64,000 nucleotides of DNA, taken from positions 201,450 to 265,449 of the forward strand of contig JAFYYU010000007.1 in the NCBI GenBank assembly GCA_017557425.1, in the 5' to 3' direction. The translations under genes were made by a program, and so were the position numbers. Within the stretch, counting starts at the first letter, position 1, and every line of letters begins with the position of its first letter. The notes below the pieces were generated by a model, which worked only from the letters and a program-made list of their open reading frames with translations, did no database searches and was not told the origin of the DNA. This document shows positions 1-8,655 of this stretch, piece after piece. This DNA comes from Muribaculaceae bacterium. Its GTDB lineage: Bacteria > Bacteroidota > Bacteroidia > Bacteroidales > Muribaculaceae.

Positions 1-743
1 TTGCCCAGGAAATACACGGTTACGCCATCCACGTTGGGATGGATGAACTCGATGGCCAAGCCGTACATGTGGGCCAGCGGCAACATCGACACCACGGTCT
101 GGCCCGGATGGTTCGGGAAATGCGAGTTCGCGAAGTCGTCGGTATCCGACATGGCACTATAGGTGAGCATCACGCCCTTGGGGTTGCCTGTGGTTCCTGA
201 CGTGTAATTGATGATGGCCAAATCATCCATATTGTCGTCGGGATAGGACACCTGCTCGGGGTACATGCCGTTGGGATGCAGCTGGGCGAAGGCATTTTTG
301 CGGTTTTCCCAGGCATCGGCCACGACCTTGTCCTGGTGCCACAGCAAATGGCCGTCCTTGACATTGATGGCGGCTTTGAGATTAGGCGTCTCGTCGGGAT
401 TCATTTTTGCCCAGATGTCATCATCGACAAAAAGGACAACACTGTCTGAATGGTTCGTCAGGATCGATACCGTATTGGGGTGGAAATCGGCCAACAGCGG
501 GACTGCCACGCATCCGTTGACGTTGATGCCCCAGAAAGTCATCGCCCAGCGGGCGCTGTTGCGGGCGCACAGGGCAATTTTATCGCCCTTATTGATTCCT
601 GCCGCCGAGAAGAAGATGCGGAATCTCTCGACGTTGATGGCTACTTGCGCATAGGTAAAGGAGTCGCCGTTGTAGTCACACAAGGCTTTTTGAGTCCAAT
701 GTTCGCGGACGGTGTCTTCTAGATTCTTAAGATAGTGCCTCAT
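1..743 (-). CDS. Acyl-CoA synthetase (AMP-binding), 3' part cut by window edge
   Basis: N-terminal part of an AMP-forming acyl-CoA synthetase, probably long-chain fatty-acid CoA ligase, which would activate fatty acids with ATP and CoA. The frame starts at the ATG whose complement is 741-743 and stays open to base 1, about 247 codons. Around residue 180 it carries the adenylate-forming signature YTSGTTGNPKG. A TAnnTTTG-type promoter box (767-774) lies 23 bases upstream. It is divergent from the PhzF-family gene. The C-terminal adenylation lid domain is outside the window, so substrate class cannot be judged. Confidence 0.9.
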   Translation of the reverse strand, partial: MRHYLKNLEDTVREHWTQKALCDYNGDSFTYAQVAINVERFRIFFSAAGINKGDKIALCARNSARWAMTFWGINVNGCVAVPLLADFHPNTVSILTNHSDSVVLFVDDDIWAKMNPDETPNLKAAINVKDGHLLWHQDKVVADAWENRKNAFAQLHPNGMYPEQVSYPDDNMDDLAIINYTSGTTGNPKGVMLTYSAMSDTDDFANSHFPNHPGQTVVSMLPLAHMYGLAIEFIHPNVDGVTVYFLG

Positions 744-766
744 AAATCTTGTATTTTTAATTTTCA

Positions 767-774
767 CAAAGGTA
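767..774 (-). promoter_or_regulatory. -7 box of acyl-CoA synthetase promoter
   Basis: Reads TACCTTTG on the minus strand, matching the Bacteroidetes TAnnTTTG box. No well-spaced -33 TTG was found. Confidence 0.5.
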
Positions 775-889
775 CAACGTTTTTTTCAAAATAGTGCCGA
801 AAACAGAAGATTTCTTTGTGTTATCAGTATAGTTATCAACCCTAGCCGATTTTTCGGAGAGGAAGTTATCATGCTGTGAATAAAAATAT

Positions 890-897
890 TAACTTTG
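890..897 (+). promoter_or_regulatory. -7 box upstream of PhzF-family gene
   Basis: TAACTTTG matches TAnnTTTG. Transcription would begin near 901, leaving a short leader before the ATG at 938. The ATG at 911 would have only about 10 bases. Confidence 0.5.
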
Positions 898-937
898 CAC
901 AATAATAATCATGGATCATGAAAAGTGTTTTAGTCGA

Positions 938-1786
938 ATGAAATACTACATTGTTGACGCATTCACCCGTGAGCCGTTCGGCGGCAATCCTGCCGGAGTC
1001 GTCCTGCTTGACGGCGCTTTCCCCAGCGACAAGTTGATGCAACAGGTCGCCGCCGAGTTGCGCTACACTGAGACGGCTTTTGTCTGGCAACAGGGTCCAG
1101 AGGAGTTCACGGTGCGCTACTTCACGCCAGCAGGAGAGGTGGACCTGTGCGGTCACGCGACGATTGCCGCTTTTGGGCTGTTACATCGTTTTGGCATCGT
1201 TCCTGAGGGTGTCACTTGCTTGAACCACACCCTGGCAGGTGACCTCATGGTGAAAATTGATACGCAGGTAATGATGCAGATGGCACCTCCGATGGTGGTG
1301 AACAGGCCCGTTGATGCCGACCGGCTTCACCGCATTATGACGGGAGGCAGAAACGAGGCCGTTTGGCCCGAGATGCCCGTAGAAATCATCTCTACCGGCC
1401 TGCCCGACATCATCCTGCCCGTGGCCAGCCTGGAGGCACTGAATGACCTGCGGCCCGATATGGATCTCCTGGCCGCTTACAGCACCGAGCTTGATGTGGT
1501 GGGAGTTCACGCCTTCGCGTTCTCAAATGATGACTATACCGCCCATGTGCGCAACTTCGCGCCTCGATATGATATCCCCGAGGAGTCGGCCACAGGCACG
1601 GCCAATGCTGCCTTGACCCATTACCTGCAGCGTCATGCGGCAGTCGCTGCCGGCGACAGTTGCCGTTTCCTGCAGGGTGAGGCGATGGCCCGCCCCTCAA
1701 TCGTCATGACAACCCTGGCCCGGGATGGTGATATATGGGTTGGAGGCGAGTGTTGTCTTGTCGCCGAGGGTAAACTTTTATTGTGA
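938..1786 (+). CDS. PhzF family isomerase/epimerase-like protein
   Basis: A 282-residue protein of the PhzF family (diaminopimelate-epimerase fold), which includes phenazine-biosynthesis isomerases and many uncharacterised enzymes. The N-terminus MKYYIVDAFT, the segment FGGNPAGVVLL, and the Glu in RYTETAFV (the family's proposed acid/base) are visible. GEVDLCGHATIAAFG and ESATGTANAALTHY are also typical. The start at 938 was preferred over the in-frame ATG at 911 because family homology begins there. No phenazine genes are nearby, so the substrate is unknown. Confidence 0.9.
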   Translation: MKYYIVDAFTREPFGGNPAGVVLLDGAFPSDKLMQQVAAELRYTETAFVWQQGPEEFTVRYFTPAGEVDLCGHATIAAFGLLHRFGIVPEGVTCLNHTLAGDLMVKIDTQVMMQMAPPMVVNRPVDADRLHRIMTGGRNEAVWPEMPVEIISTGLPDIILPVASLEALNDLRPDMDLLAAYSTELDVVGVHAFAFSNDDYTAHVRNFAPRYDIPEESATGTANAALTHYLQRHAAVAAGDSCRFLQGEAMARPSIVMTTLARDGDIWVGGECCLVAEGKLLL

Positions 1787-1812
1787 TTTGAAAGAAAATT
1801 CCAAAAATATTG

Positions 1813-1842
1813 TTGATATTTGTCTGAATATGATTATTTTTG
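1813..1842 (+). promoter_or_regulatory. Promoter of DUF4923 lipoprotein gene
   Basis: TTG at 1813-1815 and TATTTTTG at 1835-1842 are separated by 19 bases, a good fit to the Bacteroidetes -33/-7 arrangement. The start codon follows 55 bases later. Confidence 0.6.
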
Positions 1843-1897
1843 CGACAGAATACAATTTAGATGAAATGAAGATGAATTCCTAAACAGATTAAAGATT

Positions 1898-2587
1898 ATG
1901 AAAAAAATTTCCAGTTTAATGTTAGCAGCAATGATGTTGCTGTGTTCGGGCTGCAACACGGGACTGCTCAGTGGTCTGGGCGGCCTGGGCGGCCTTGGTG
2001 GCGATGACGGTACAGGTAGCGGTGGTACGCTGGGCAGTGTGTTGGGCGGCATCCTGGGTGTATTGGGTTCGCAAAACACGGTTGATGGCCTGCTGGGTCT
2101 GGTTATCGGCAGCGTCACGGTTCAGGAGAATGAGCTGTATGGCGCTTGGTATTACACAGAGCCGGGCTGTGCCTTCACCAGTGAGAACCTCCTTGCAAAA
2201 GCCGGCGGCGCTGTTGCTGCCGAGACCTGTAAGGAAAAACTTCAGCCTGTGTATAACACCCTGGGCATCAGTTCTCAGAACACCCAGTTCCAGTTTACTC
2301 AGGATCACCAGTTTGCAGCCTATGTCAAGGGAATTCCCTTGAGTGGAACTTACACTTATGACCCGTCAACGGCTACCATCAAGCTCAAGACGACGCTCTT
2401 CAGTGCCAATATGTATGTGACCCGCACTACCCATGGGCTGGGCTTCACCTTTGAGAGCAAAAACCTGTTGAAGGTCCTGCAGGCCATTGCCGCCATGAGT
2501 GGCAACAGCACCTTGCAGACTGTGGGCGACCTGAGCAAGCAGTATGACGGAGTGCGCCTAGGCTTTGACATGGCTCCGATGAATTGA
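1898..2587 (+). CDS. DUF4923 family lipoprotein
   Basis: A 229-residue predicted lipoprotein. The signal peptide ends in the lipobox LLCSGC, making Cys19 the likely lipidated residue. The residues after Cys19 are not acidic, so there is no surface-export signal. A low-complexity Gly/Leu-rich stretch (residues 20-60) precedes a compact domain that I recognise as DUF4923 (GAWYYTEPGCAFTSENLL, then a short beta-rich region). Function is unknown. It has its own promoter and a strong terminator, so it is a single-gene unit. Confidence 0.8.
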   Translation: MKKISSLMLAAMMLLCSGCNTGLLSGLGGLGGLGGDDGTGSGGTLGSVLGGILGVLGSQNTVDGLLGLVIGSVTVQENELYGAWYYTEPGCAFTSENLLAKAGGAVAAETCKEKLQPVYNTLGISSQNTQFQFTQDHQFAAYVKGIPLSGTYTYDPSTATIKLKTTLFSANMYVTRTTHGLGFTFESKNLLKVLQAIAAMSGNSTLQTVGDLSKQYDGVRLGFDMAPMN

Positions 2588-2616
2588 CGAGCAGCCATAG
2601 TCCGTAGATGAGATTT

Positions 2617-2650
2617 AAAGTTAAGGGGCACGTTGGTGTCCCTTAACTTT
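2617..2650 (+). terminator. Terminator after DUF4923 gene
   Basis: A 15-bp stem (2617-2631 with 2636-2650, one G-T pair) closes a 4-base GTTG loop and ends in TTT, 30 bases after the stop codon. Confidence 0.75.
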
Positions 2651-2841
2651 TGGCCCCCGCCTTGGGTGTGATGATAAGAGTAATGAGGTGATTCACAGTC
2701 GATTGCGTTTTTAAAACAGGTTGGTTGCCATTCCGTTACCGTGCCGGGTGACGGTCCCCCATTGGTTGATGAATATCAATAATTTGTTGAATTTCAAAAA
2801 AATTTGAACAATCCATAGGCCTGTTTCTCGCTAAATATATA

Positions 2842-2849
2842 TAATTTTG
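2842..2849 (+). promoter_or_regulatory. -7 box of the VTC operon
   Basis: TAATTTTG fits TAnnTTTG. Its end is only 7 bases before the GTG at 2857, which predicts a leader of about 4 bases. No clear -33 TTG is seen. Confidence 0.5.
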
Positions 2850-2856
2850 CAGTTCT

Positions 2857-3648
2857 GTGGACACCATAATCAGGACATATGACCCGATTACCCTTGATGA
2901 GATGAGTGGCATCAAGTTGATGAACCGTACCGACACTAAATTTGTCACAACGGTTGACCGACTGAAGCTTTTGTTGATGCTTGCCCATGATGATTATCGT
3001 GCGCAGGATATTGACGGTAAGCGTATTGCATCATATTATACTGCTTATTTCGACACTCCTGACTACAACATGTATATCGTTCATCAGAACGGTCATGCCG
3101 GGCGTCAGAAGCTTCGCATCCGCTCTTATGTGGACTCGGGTCTCAATTTCCTGGAGGTGAAAACCAAGAACAACCACGGGCGTACCAAGAAGAAACGCGT
3201 CGACATGGTGGGCTTTGACCCCAAGCATCCTGACCACGGCATCCGCTTCATGCGCCAGGATACCCAGTACAGGGCCTATGACGAATTCCTGCGCAAGCAC
3301 TTGCGCTATGATCCCACGGTGCTGAGTGAGAAGTTGGAGAACCACTTCAACCGCATCACGCTGGTCAATAAGGCCAAGACCGAGCGCTTGACCATTGACA
3401 CCGACCTGTGCTTCCACAACCTGATTACGGGACATGATGTGGACTTGACGGGCCTGGCCATCATAGAACTGAAACGTGACGGCTTGCAGCCGTCTCCCGT
3501 CTTGGATAGGCTGCTCGAACTGCGCATCAAACCATGCGGCTTCAGCAAGTATTGTATGGGCTCGGCGTTAACCAACCCGTCGTTGAAGCGCAACAATTTC
3601 AAGGAACGCCTCCGTCTTGTCGAGCGTTTCCTGTCTCAGGTGAACTAA
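2857..3648 (+). CDS. Polyphosphate polymerase (VTC) domain protein
   Basis: A 263-residue VTC-domain protein. The eukaryotic VTC4 relative makes polyphosphate from ATP in a basic tunnel; bacterial members are mostly untested. Visible features are NRTDTKFVT near residue 26, the basic strand KLRIRSY, LEVKTKNNHGRTKKKR, and the acidic AIIELKRDG. The start is GTG at 2857: no in-frame ATG lies upstream, and a later ATG would cut the conserved ITLDEM segment. It is first gene of an operon, with DUF4956 39 bases downstream, a pairing seen in many bacteria. Catalytic activity is inferred only. Confidence 0.88.
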   Translation: MDTIIRTYDPITLDEMSGIKLMNRTDTKFVTTVDRLKLLLMLAHDDYRAQDIDGKRIASYYTAYFDTPDYNMYIVHQNGHAGRQKLRIRSYVDSGLNFLEVKTKNNHGRTKKKRVDMVGFDPKHPDHGIRFMRQDTQYRAYDEFLRKHLRYDPTVLSEKLENHFNRITLVNKAKTERLTIDTDLCFHNLITGHDVDLTGLAIIELKRDGLQPSPVLDRLLELRIKPCGFSKYCMGSALTNPSLKRNNFKERLRLVERFLSQVN

Positions 3649-3687
3649 CAATTAAGGACTTAAAACAAGAGAATAAAAACTATAAAT

Positions 3688-4425
3688 ATGATACTACTAC
3701 AAGATTTAGGACTGGAAAACGGCGCTGAGACCGTTGAGGAGGCCGTGCAAACCGTGGTTCACGGTTTCCGGTGGTATGATGCCGCCGGAGTCACCGAGAT
3801 GCTGTTGCGCTTCGGGTTTTTCTTGCTGGTATTGTTTTTTATCGTCTATCTGCTGTATTACCGCAAGACCCATCGCCGTGATTACTTCTTCACACTCGTG
3901 TTGCTCAGTGTGAGCATCTTCTTCCTGATCTATCTGTTGGGCAGTGTGAAGGTGAAAATTGGCTTTGCGCTGGGTTTGTTCGCGATATTCGGCGTTCTGC
4001 GATACCGTACCGAAACGATACCCGTCAGGGAAATGTCCTATATGTTTGGCGTCATCAGCCTGTCGGTCATTAATGCGCTTGCCGATGCTTTGAGCTTTGT
4101 TGAGCTGTTGCTGCCCAATTTGGCGATAGCATTGCTCATCTGGATGTTCGAGGCGTGGGTGCTGCGTGGTAACCTGGCGAGCAAGCTGATACAGTATGAC
4201 CGCATCGAGTTGATCAAACCTGAGCGTCGAGAGGAACTGCTTGAGGATCTGCGCAATCGCACCGGCCTGAATATCACCAAGGTGAATGTGGGTTCCGTCG
4301 ACTTCCTGAAAGACACTGCGATTCTCAAGATCGAGTACGAAAACGACTGTGTGAATGTCAGCCACGTAAATAATACGCTGAAGATACCCAGATACGAATG
4401 GGAGGATGTAAAGCAAAACAACTAG
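3688..4425 (+). CDS. DUF4956 membrane protein
   Basis: A 245-residue integral membrane protein of the DUF4956 family. Hydrophobic segments lie at about residues 38-58, 66-84, 88-106 and 120-155. They are followed by a soluble C-terminal domain of about 75 residues (after IQYDRIELIKPERREELLED). The family commonly sits beside VTC polyphosphate-polymerase genes, as here, suggesting they work together at the inner membrane. Its mechanism is unknown. The 3' end overlaps the next gene by 28 bases, suggesting coupled translation. Confidence 0.85.
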   Translation: MILLQDLGLENGAETVEEAVQTVVHGFRWYDAAGVTEMLLRFGFFLLVLFFIVYLLYYRKTHRRDYFFTLVLLSVSIFFLIYLLGSVKVKIGFALGLFAIFGVLRYRTETIPVREMSYMFGVISLSVINALADALSFVELLLPNLAIALLIWMFEAWVLRGNLASKLIQYDRIELIKPERREELLEDLRNRTGLNITKVNVGSVDFLKDTAILKIEYENDCVNVSHVNNTLKIPRYEWEDVKQNN

Positions 4426-5159
4426 TACTCAGCCTGTTGTTGCTAGGTGCCACAATGCTGCCGTTGAAGTCCCGTGCCGATGACTCGGGACTCATCGTCA
4501 GTGCTGAGGCGTCACATAAAATCAAAAAAGGTATGAATGTGGATTTCGGGACCGAATTCCGCTCCCGTAACAACTTCCGCACGGCCGACCGCGTCAGCCT
4601 GGGCGCCAGCATCAGTTACAAGGTGCTACCGTGGCTCAAGGCCAGTGGCGGCTATGACCTGCTCATCGACAATAATCATGAAAAAATCACCTATCAGGAC
4701 GATGGCGTGAGCTATAATAATTGGCGTCCCAGCTATTGGGGCGTGCGCCACCGTTTCAATGTCACACTCACGGGCAGCTACAAGGTTCAGCGAGTGGAGT
4801 TGAGCCTGCGAGAGCGCTGGCAATACACTTACCGCCCGTCTAAGCTCATCGACAATTTCGACTTTGATGAGGGCGAGTGGGAAGACCATGAAGTGCGAGG
4901 CAAAGGGAAAAATGTGCTGCGCAGCCGCCTGCAGTTGGATTGGGACATCCCCAAGTGCAAATTCGACCCGTTTGCCAGCGTAGAATTCCATACGACCGAC
5001 ATCTTGGAGAAGACGCGCTTCATAACAGGCGTGAAACACACCGTCAAGAAGATTCACAGTTTCAAGCTTTATTACCGTTACCAGAATGTGAACCGCAATG
5101 GTGACGATGATGAGCCTAATATTCACCTGGTGGGCTTGGGCTATACCTATAAATTCTGA
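4398..5159 (+). CDS. DUF2490 outer-membrane beta-barrel protein
   Basis: A 253-residue secreted protein with a signal peptide ending near SRA-DD (residue 27). Alternating polar/hydrophobic strands follow, for example FNVTLTGSYKVQRVELSLRE and HLVGLGYTYKF, the last ending in a terminal aromatic residue typical of outer-membrane barrels. The DUF2490 assignment comes from the strand pattern and length. It overlaps the DUF4956 stop and lies 5 bases before the next gene. It may provide the outer-membrane component of this operon (inference). Confidence 0.75.
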   Translation: MGGCKAKQLVLSLLLLGATMLPLKSRADDSGLIVSAEASHKIKKGMNVDFGTEFRSRNNFRTADRVSLGASISYKVLPWLKASGGYDLLIDNNHEKITYQDDGVSYNNWRPSYWGVRHRFNVTLTGSYKVQRVELSLRERWQYTYRPSKLIDNFDFDEGEWEDHEVRGKGKNVLRSRLQLDWDIPKCKFDPFASVEFHTTDILEKTRFITGVKHTVKKIHSFKLYYRYQNVNRNGDDDEPNIHLVGLGYTYKF

Positions 5160-5164
5160 CCGTT

Positions 5165-6382
5165 ATGAAGAAGGTTTTACGATATAGTCTGTTACTGTCC
5201 GCCCTGGCCCTTGCAATGGTGTCGTGCCAAAAAGATGACACCGACATGGCCGCCATTCTCGCCGAGTACCAGGTCGAGCCTGCATCGGTGGAGCTGGATT
5301 TCACCGAGCTGACTGAGGCGCCTGACGTGCCAGTTACCGACGAGAACGATTCTGCCTTCAACGATTACGAGGAGAACAGCCCTTGGAACAAGGTCATAAA
5401 TATCGCATTTGACGGCGAGAATGCCACGGTCAGCGGTAGCGTGCCAGGTGTGGCTATTCAAAGTGATGGGGCTCACTTGACAATCCTGAATCTGTCGGGG
5501 CCAGTGAAGTTTGTGGTGAGTGGCAAGACCACTAACGGGTCGCTCAAGTTCTACGGCGACAAGCGTTTCCAGATTTTGCTCAATGGTGCCGAAATCACCA
5601 ATCCCCATGGTGCTGCCATCAACAACCAGGGCAGCAAGTCATTGTATGTGGTGCTGGCCGATGGCACGGTCAACCGTTTGCAGGATGGTACTTCCTATGT
5701 CATGGTGGACGAGGAAGACCAGAAAGCTGCCCTGTTCAGTGAGGGACAAATCATCTTTAGCGGGCACGGCGAGTTGAGCGTTATTGCCGTAGGGCGCGGA
5801 GGCATCCGCAGCGATGACTACGTCCGCATCCGCCCCGGTGTGAAGATTTACGTCAACAGTTCGGCCCTTGATGGCCTGCGTGCCAACGATGGCATCATTG
5901 TTGACGGCGGTGTCGTCAATATCGAGACCACGGGGGCTGGCGCTAAGGGCGTGCGCAGTGGCGGCGTGATGACCGTTAACGGCGGTCGCATGATTGCCGT
6001 AAGTGCCGGTGACACGCGCGTAGGGCTTGACGACGATGGCCTGACCGATACCACGGCATGCGCAGCCTTATACTGTGACACATTGCTTACCGTCAAAGGC
6101 GGCGTGCTCAAATTTAAGGCTACCGGCGATGGCGGTAAAGGCCTTAACAGCAAATGGGATGCCCAATTCCAGGGCGGAACGTTCATTGCCGTGGCCACGG
6201 GAACCCGTATGGTCAAGAAACCAAAGGGCGTGAAACTGGATGGCTCCCTCTACATCAGCGGCGGTTACTTTTATAGTTATAGTAAGCGCAGCGACCCTGT
6301 GGAGACAGGTGGAACGATGCATGTGGCCACGGGCTACACGACTTATTCCCTTGGGCCGAAAGTAGTGACAATAGCCTTTTAG
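5165..6382 (+). CDS. Surface lipoprotein, Cthe_2159-type carbohydrate-binding domain
   Basis: A 405-residue lipoprotein with lipobox MVSC and Cys21. The residues after it, QKDD, resemble the lipoprotein export signal known from Capnocytophaga, so it is probably displayed on the cell surface. From about residue 70 to the end it is a parallel beta-helix protein of the Cthe_2159 family (DUF4353). That family's founding member binds acidic plant polysaccharide. The hallmark ITNPHGAAINNQ is shared with the next gene. It belongs to the VTC/DUF4956 operon, with the next gene 39 bases on. Ligand is unknown. Confidence 0.85.
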   Translation: MKKVLRYSLLLSALALAMVSCQKDDTDMAAILAEYQVEPASVELDFTELTEAPDVPVTDENDSAFNDYEENSPWNKVINIAFDGENATVSGSVPGVAIQSDGAHLTILNLSGPVKFVVSGKTTNGSLKFYGDKRFQILLNGAEITNPHGAAINNQGSKSLYVVLADGTVNRLQDGTSYVMVDEEDQKAALFSEGQIIFSGHGELSVIAVGRGGIRSDDYVRIRPGVKIYVNSSALDGLRANDGIIVDGGVVNIETTGAGAKGVRSGGVMTVNGGRMIAVSAGDTRVGLDDDGLTDTTACAALYCDTLLTVKGGVLKFKATGDGGKGLNSKWDAQFQGGTFIAVATGTRMVKKPKGVKLDGSLYISGGYFYSYSKRSDPVETGGTMHVATGYTTYSLGPKVVTIAF

Positions 6383-6421
6383 GTATTACATTGAATAATA
6401 ACCAATAACCAACGATACACT

Positions 6422-7768
6422 ATGAGAAATTTTTTATTGCTTGCATGCTTGATGACGGCGGTTTTTGCTTCTGGCGCGGTCAGGGGCGACGTTAATGACG
6501 ATCAAGAGGTTAACATTGCGGACGTCAATGCGGTAATTGAAATCATCTTTTTGAACCTGCCTGACATGGCTGCCGACGTGAACAGTGACGGTGAAATCAA
6601 CATTGCCGACGTCAATGCTATCATCGACATCATTTTGGGCGATGGAGAAGAAGAGATTACCCCCAAGGAAATTGCGCTCGACTACAGTGACCTGGAAGAA
6701 CCGGCTGAGACGATTCCTGAGGATGAAATGGCGAGTGACTATGGCGACTATGTCGAGAACACCGCTTGGAGCACGTCGGTGCACATCAACTTTGATGGGG
6801 ACACAGCTATTGTGACAGGAGGCAGCACATCTATCTTCGTTAATGTCAGTGGTGCCCATGTAAAGGTGACCAGTGCCACCAAGCGCGTGCGTTTCATCGT
6901 CTCGGGAAGCACGTCCAATGGCTCTCTCAAGATCTACAGCGAGCGCAAGTACCAGCTGCAACTCAATGGTGTGGATATCACCAATCCCCATGGCGCCGCC
7001 ATCAACAACCAGTGTGGCAAGTCGTTGTATCTGGTTGTCAACGAGGGCACCGTCAACACCCTGCGTGATGGTGACACCTATGAGATGATTGAGGGCGAGG
7101 ACCAGAAGGCGACAGTCTTCAGCGAGGGCCAGATTCTCGTCAGCGGCAAGGGTCAGCTCAACATCTACAGCACGGGCAAGAGCTGTATGACCAGCGATGA
7201 CTATATATTTGTGCGCCCGGGCACCAGGTTGTATTGCAACAGCACTAGCGGCCACGGCATCAAGGCCAAGGATTTTGTCTATATCAAGGGTGGTGTCATC
7301 AACATGGAAATTGCCGCCGATGGCGCTAAGGGCATCAATTGTGACAGCCTGGTTTACATTACTGGCGGCCGCACCACGATCATCAACAGCGGTACCACCG
7401 AGTTAAGCCTCGATAGCTTGGCCAATGTGGTATCGACGGGTGCAGCTGGTGTAAAGACCGACTGGAACATGACGATGACTGGCGGCACGCTCAATATCAA
7501 GTGCACCGGCGATGATGCCAAGGGCTTGAACGTGACAGAGCCGCTGCTGTTCTCAGGCGGAGAGCTGAATGTGGTCCTGACGGGAAAGAATGCCACGATG
7601 GACCCCAAGGGTGTGAAGTGTGACACCGACTGCACCATCAGGGGTGGGTCTTTCTACAGCTGTGCTCTTCAAGGCCGGGCAATGGACGTTAACGGAACCT
7701 TGACGGTCGTGCCTGGTTATACCGTCCTCAACGACAAGAATTATCACCTCTTCGAGGTCAAATACTGA
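6422..7768 (+). CDS. Dockerin plus Cthe_2159-type carbohydrate-binding protein
   Basis: A 448-residue secreted protein with a signal peptide to about residue 20. Two dockerin-type calcium-loop repeats follow immediately (GDVNDDQEVNIADVNAVI and ADVNSDGEINIADVNAII). A beta-helix domain closely related to the preceding lipoprotein fills the rest (ITNPHGAAINNQ; repeated GG-hxh units). It is the last gene of the operon, before a bidirectional-looking hairpin. The dockerin suggests attachment to another protein, but no cohesin is visible in the window. An extracellular role is inferred. Confidence 0.87.
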   Translation: MRNFLLLACLMTAVFASGAVRGDVNDDQEVNIADVNAVIEIIFLNLPDMAADVNSDGEINIADVNAIIDIILGDGEEEITPKEIALDYSDLEEPAETIPEDEMASDYGDYVENTAWSTSVHINFDGDTAIVTGGSTSIFVNVSGAHVKVTSATKRVRFIVSGSTSNGSLKIYSERKYQLQLNGVDITNPHGAAINNQCGKSLYLVVNEGTVNTLRDGDTYEMIEGEDQKATVFSEGQILVSGKGQLNIYSTGKSCMTSDDYIFVRPGTRLYCNSTSGHGIKAKDFVYIKGGVINMEIAADGAKGINCDSLVYITGGRTTIINSGTTELSLDSLANVVSTGAAGVKTDWNMTMTGGTLNIKCTGDDAKGLNVTEPLLFSGGELNVVLTGKNATMDPKGVKCDTDCTIRGGSFYSCALQGRAMDVNGTLTVVPGYTVLNDKNYHLFEVKY

Positions 7769-7792
7769 CGCGAACAATCTATTAAAACAGAT

Positions 7793-7820
7793 AACCGCCT
7801 TCACATGATGGCGGTTTTCT
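7793..7820. terminator. Terminator between convergent genes
   Basis: A 7-bp stem AACCGCC/GGCGGTT (7793-7799 with 7810-7816) is followed by TTCT on the plus strand. It lies between the operon end and a convergent minus-strand gene. Confidence 0.6.
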
Positions 7821-7833
7821 GTTTTCTTATGCT

Positions 7834-8538
7834 TTATTCATCAGGGTTGATCCATCGGTCCCAAGGTTCAAAAATCTCGTTGGGATCGTCGGTGCTGACG
7901 ACGTCTTCGTCGGAATAGTAGTTGCGGACGGTGTAGCGGTGCGTCACATGGTAATTGTCATAACAGGAACTGTCGCCGATAATCAGGAAAGTCTCCTCGC
8001 TCTGGAGGTCGGTGCCTTGCCAGATCATCATCGTGTAGGTGGTCTCGGCTGCCGAGCTGGACGTCCTGCGATAAACCACCATGCGGTTCGGATCGTAGAA
8101 GAAGTCGCCGTTGAATACACTGAAGCCGTCATTGGTGGCACGCGCCCAGCAATTCTCCTCACGGTCCCACAGGATCAAGGCACTGTACTCGCGGTTACAA
8201 CCTGGACCGATCAGGATATCGACATTGCCGTCGAAATTGGCATCAAAGAAGTGCACTTCGTTGCGGGTGATGGCGTCCTCCTCCCTGATGGGGAGGCTCC
8301 GCATCAGCATCCCTTCGGCATAAATCTGAATCTTGTCAATGCAGTATTCTCCCTCATGCAGTTTCACCTCAAGCGTCTCGTGCGTCGTCGGGCAGTCGGC
8401 CACCATGAACGTCCCGTACTGGTCGAGAGTCACGGCCGGTACTGCCAGGGGATTAGACTCTTGTGCCTGGGCAAAAATTACCATCAACGAAAAGACAAAC
8501 AACACGCCAAAATGTCTGAAAATATCAACTGTTCTCAT
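7834..8538 (-). CDS. Secreted protein of unknown function
   Basis: A 234-residue protein with a signal peptide (MRTVDIFRHFG to AQAQ, about residue 26). The mature part contains DANFDGNVDILIGPG, which resembles an FG-GAP or VCBS calcium-loop motif, within a beta-rich sequence. The start at 8538 is preferred over the ATG at 8559 because an AGGA-like site lies about 10 bases upstream of it, while 8559 sits almost on the promoter box. I do not recognise a named family. Confidence 0.7.
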   Translation of the reverse strand: MRTVDIFRHFGVLFVFSLMVIFAQAQESNPLAVPAVTLDQYGTFMVADCPTTHETLEVKLHEGEYCIDKIQIYAEGMLMRSLPIREEDAITRNEVHFFDANFDGNVDILIGPGCNREYSALILWDREENCWARATNDGFSVFNGDFFYDPNRMVVYRRTSSSAAETTYTMMIWQGTDLQSEETFLIIGDSSCYDNYHVTHRYTVRNYYSDEDVVSTDDPNEIFEPWDRWINPDE

Positions 8539-8560
8539 ATCAATTATTCCTTTTCTCATG

Positions 8561-8568
8561 CAAACTTA
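8561..8568 (-). promoter_or_regulatory. -7 box of secreted-protein gene
   Basis: Reads TAAGTTTG on the minus strand. It ends 22 bases before the chosen ATG at 8538. Confidence 0.45.
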
Positions 8569-8655
8569 CATCTATTTCATCAAATGACCAAATCACCTCT
8601 CCAGAAAAGTCTAATTGAACAAGACTATCATGGGGCAATGCATGTAAAACACACT

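Noticed and set aside
2651-2841. Possible RNA gene between terminator and VTC promoter
   Set aside because: No tRNA-like cloverleaf or convincing stem set was seen.
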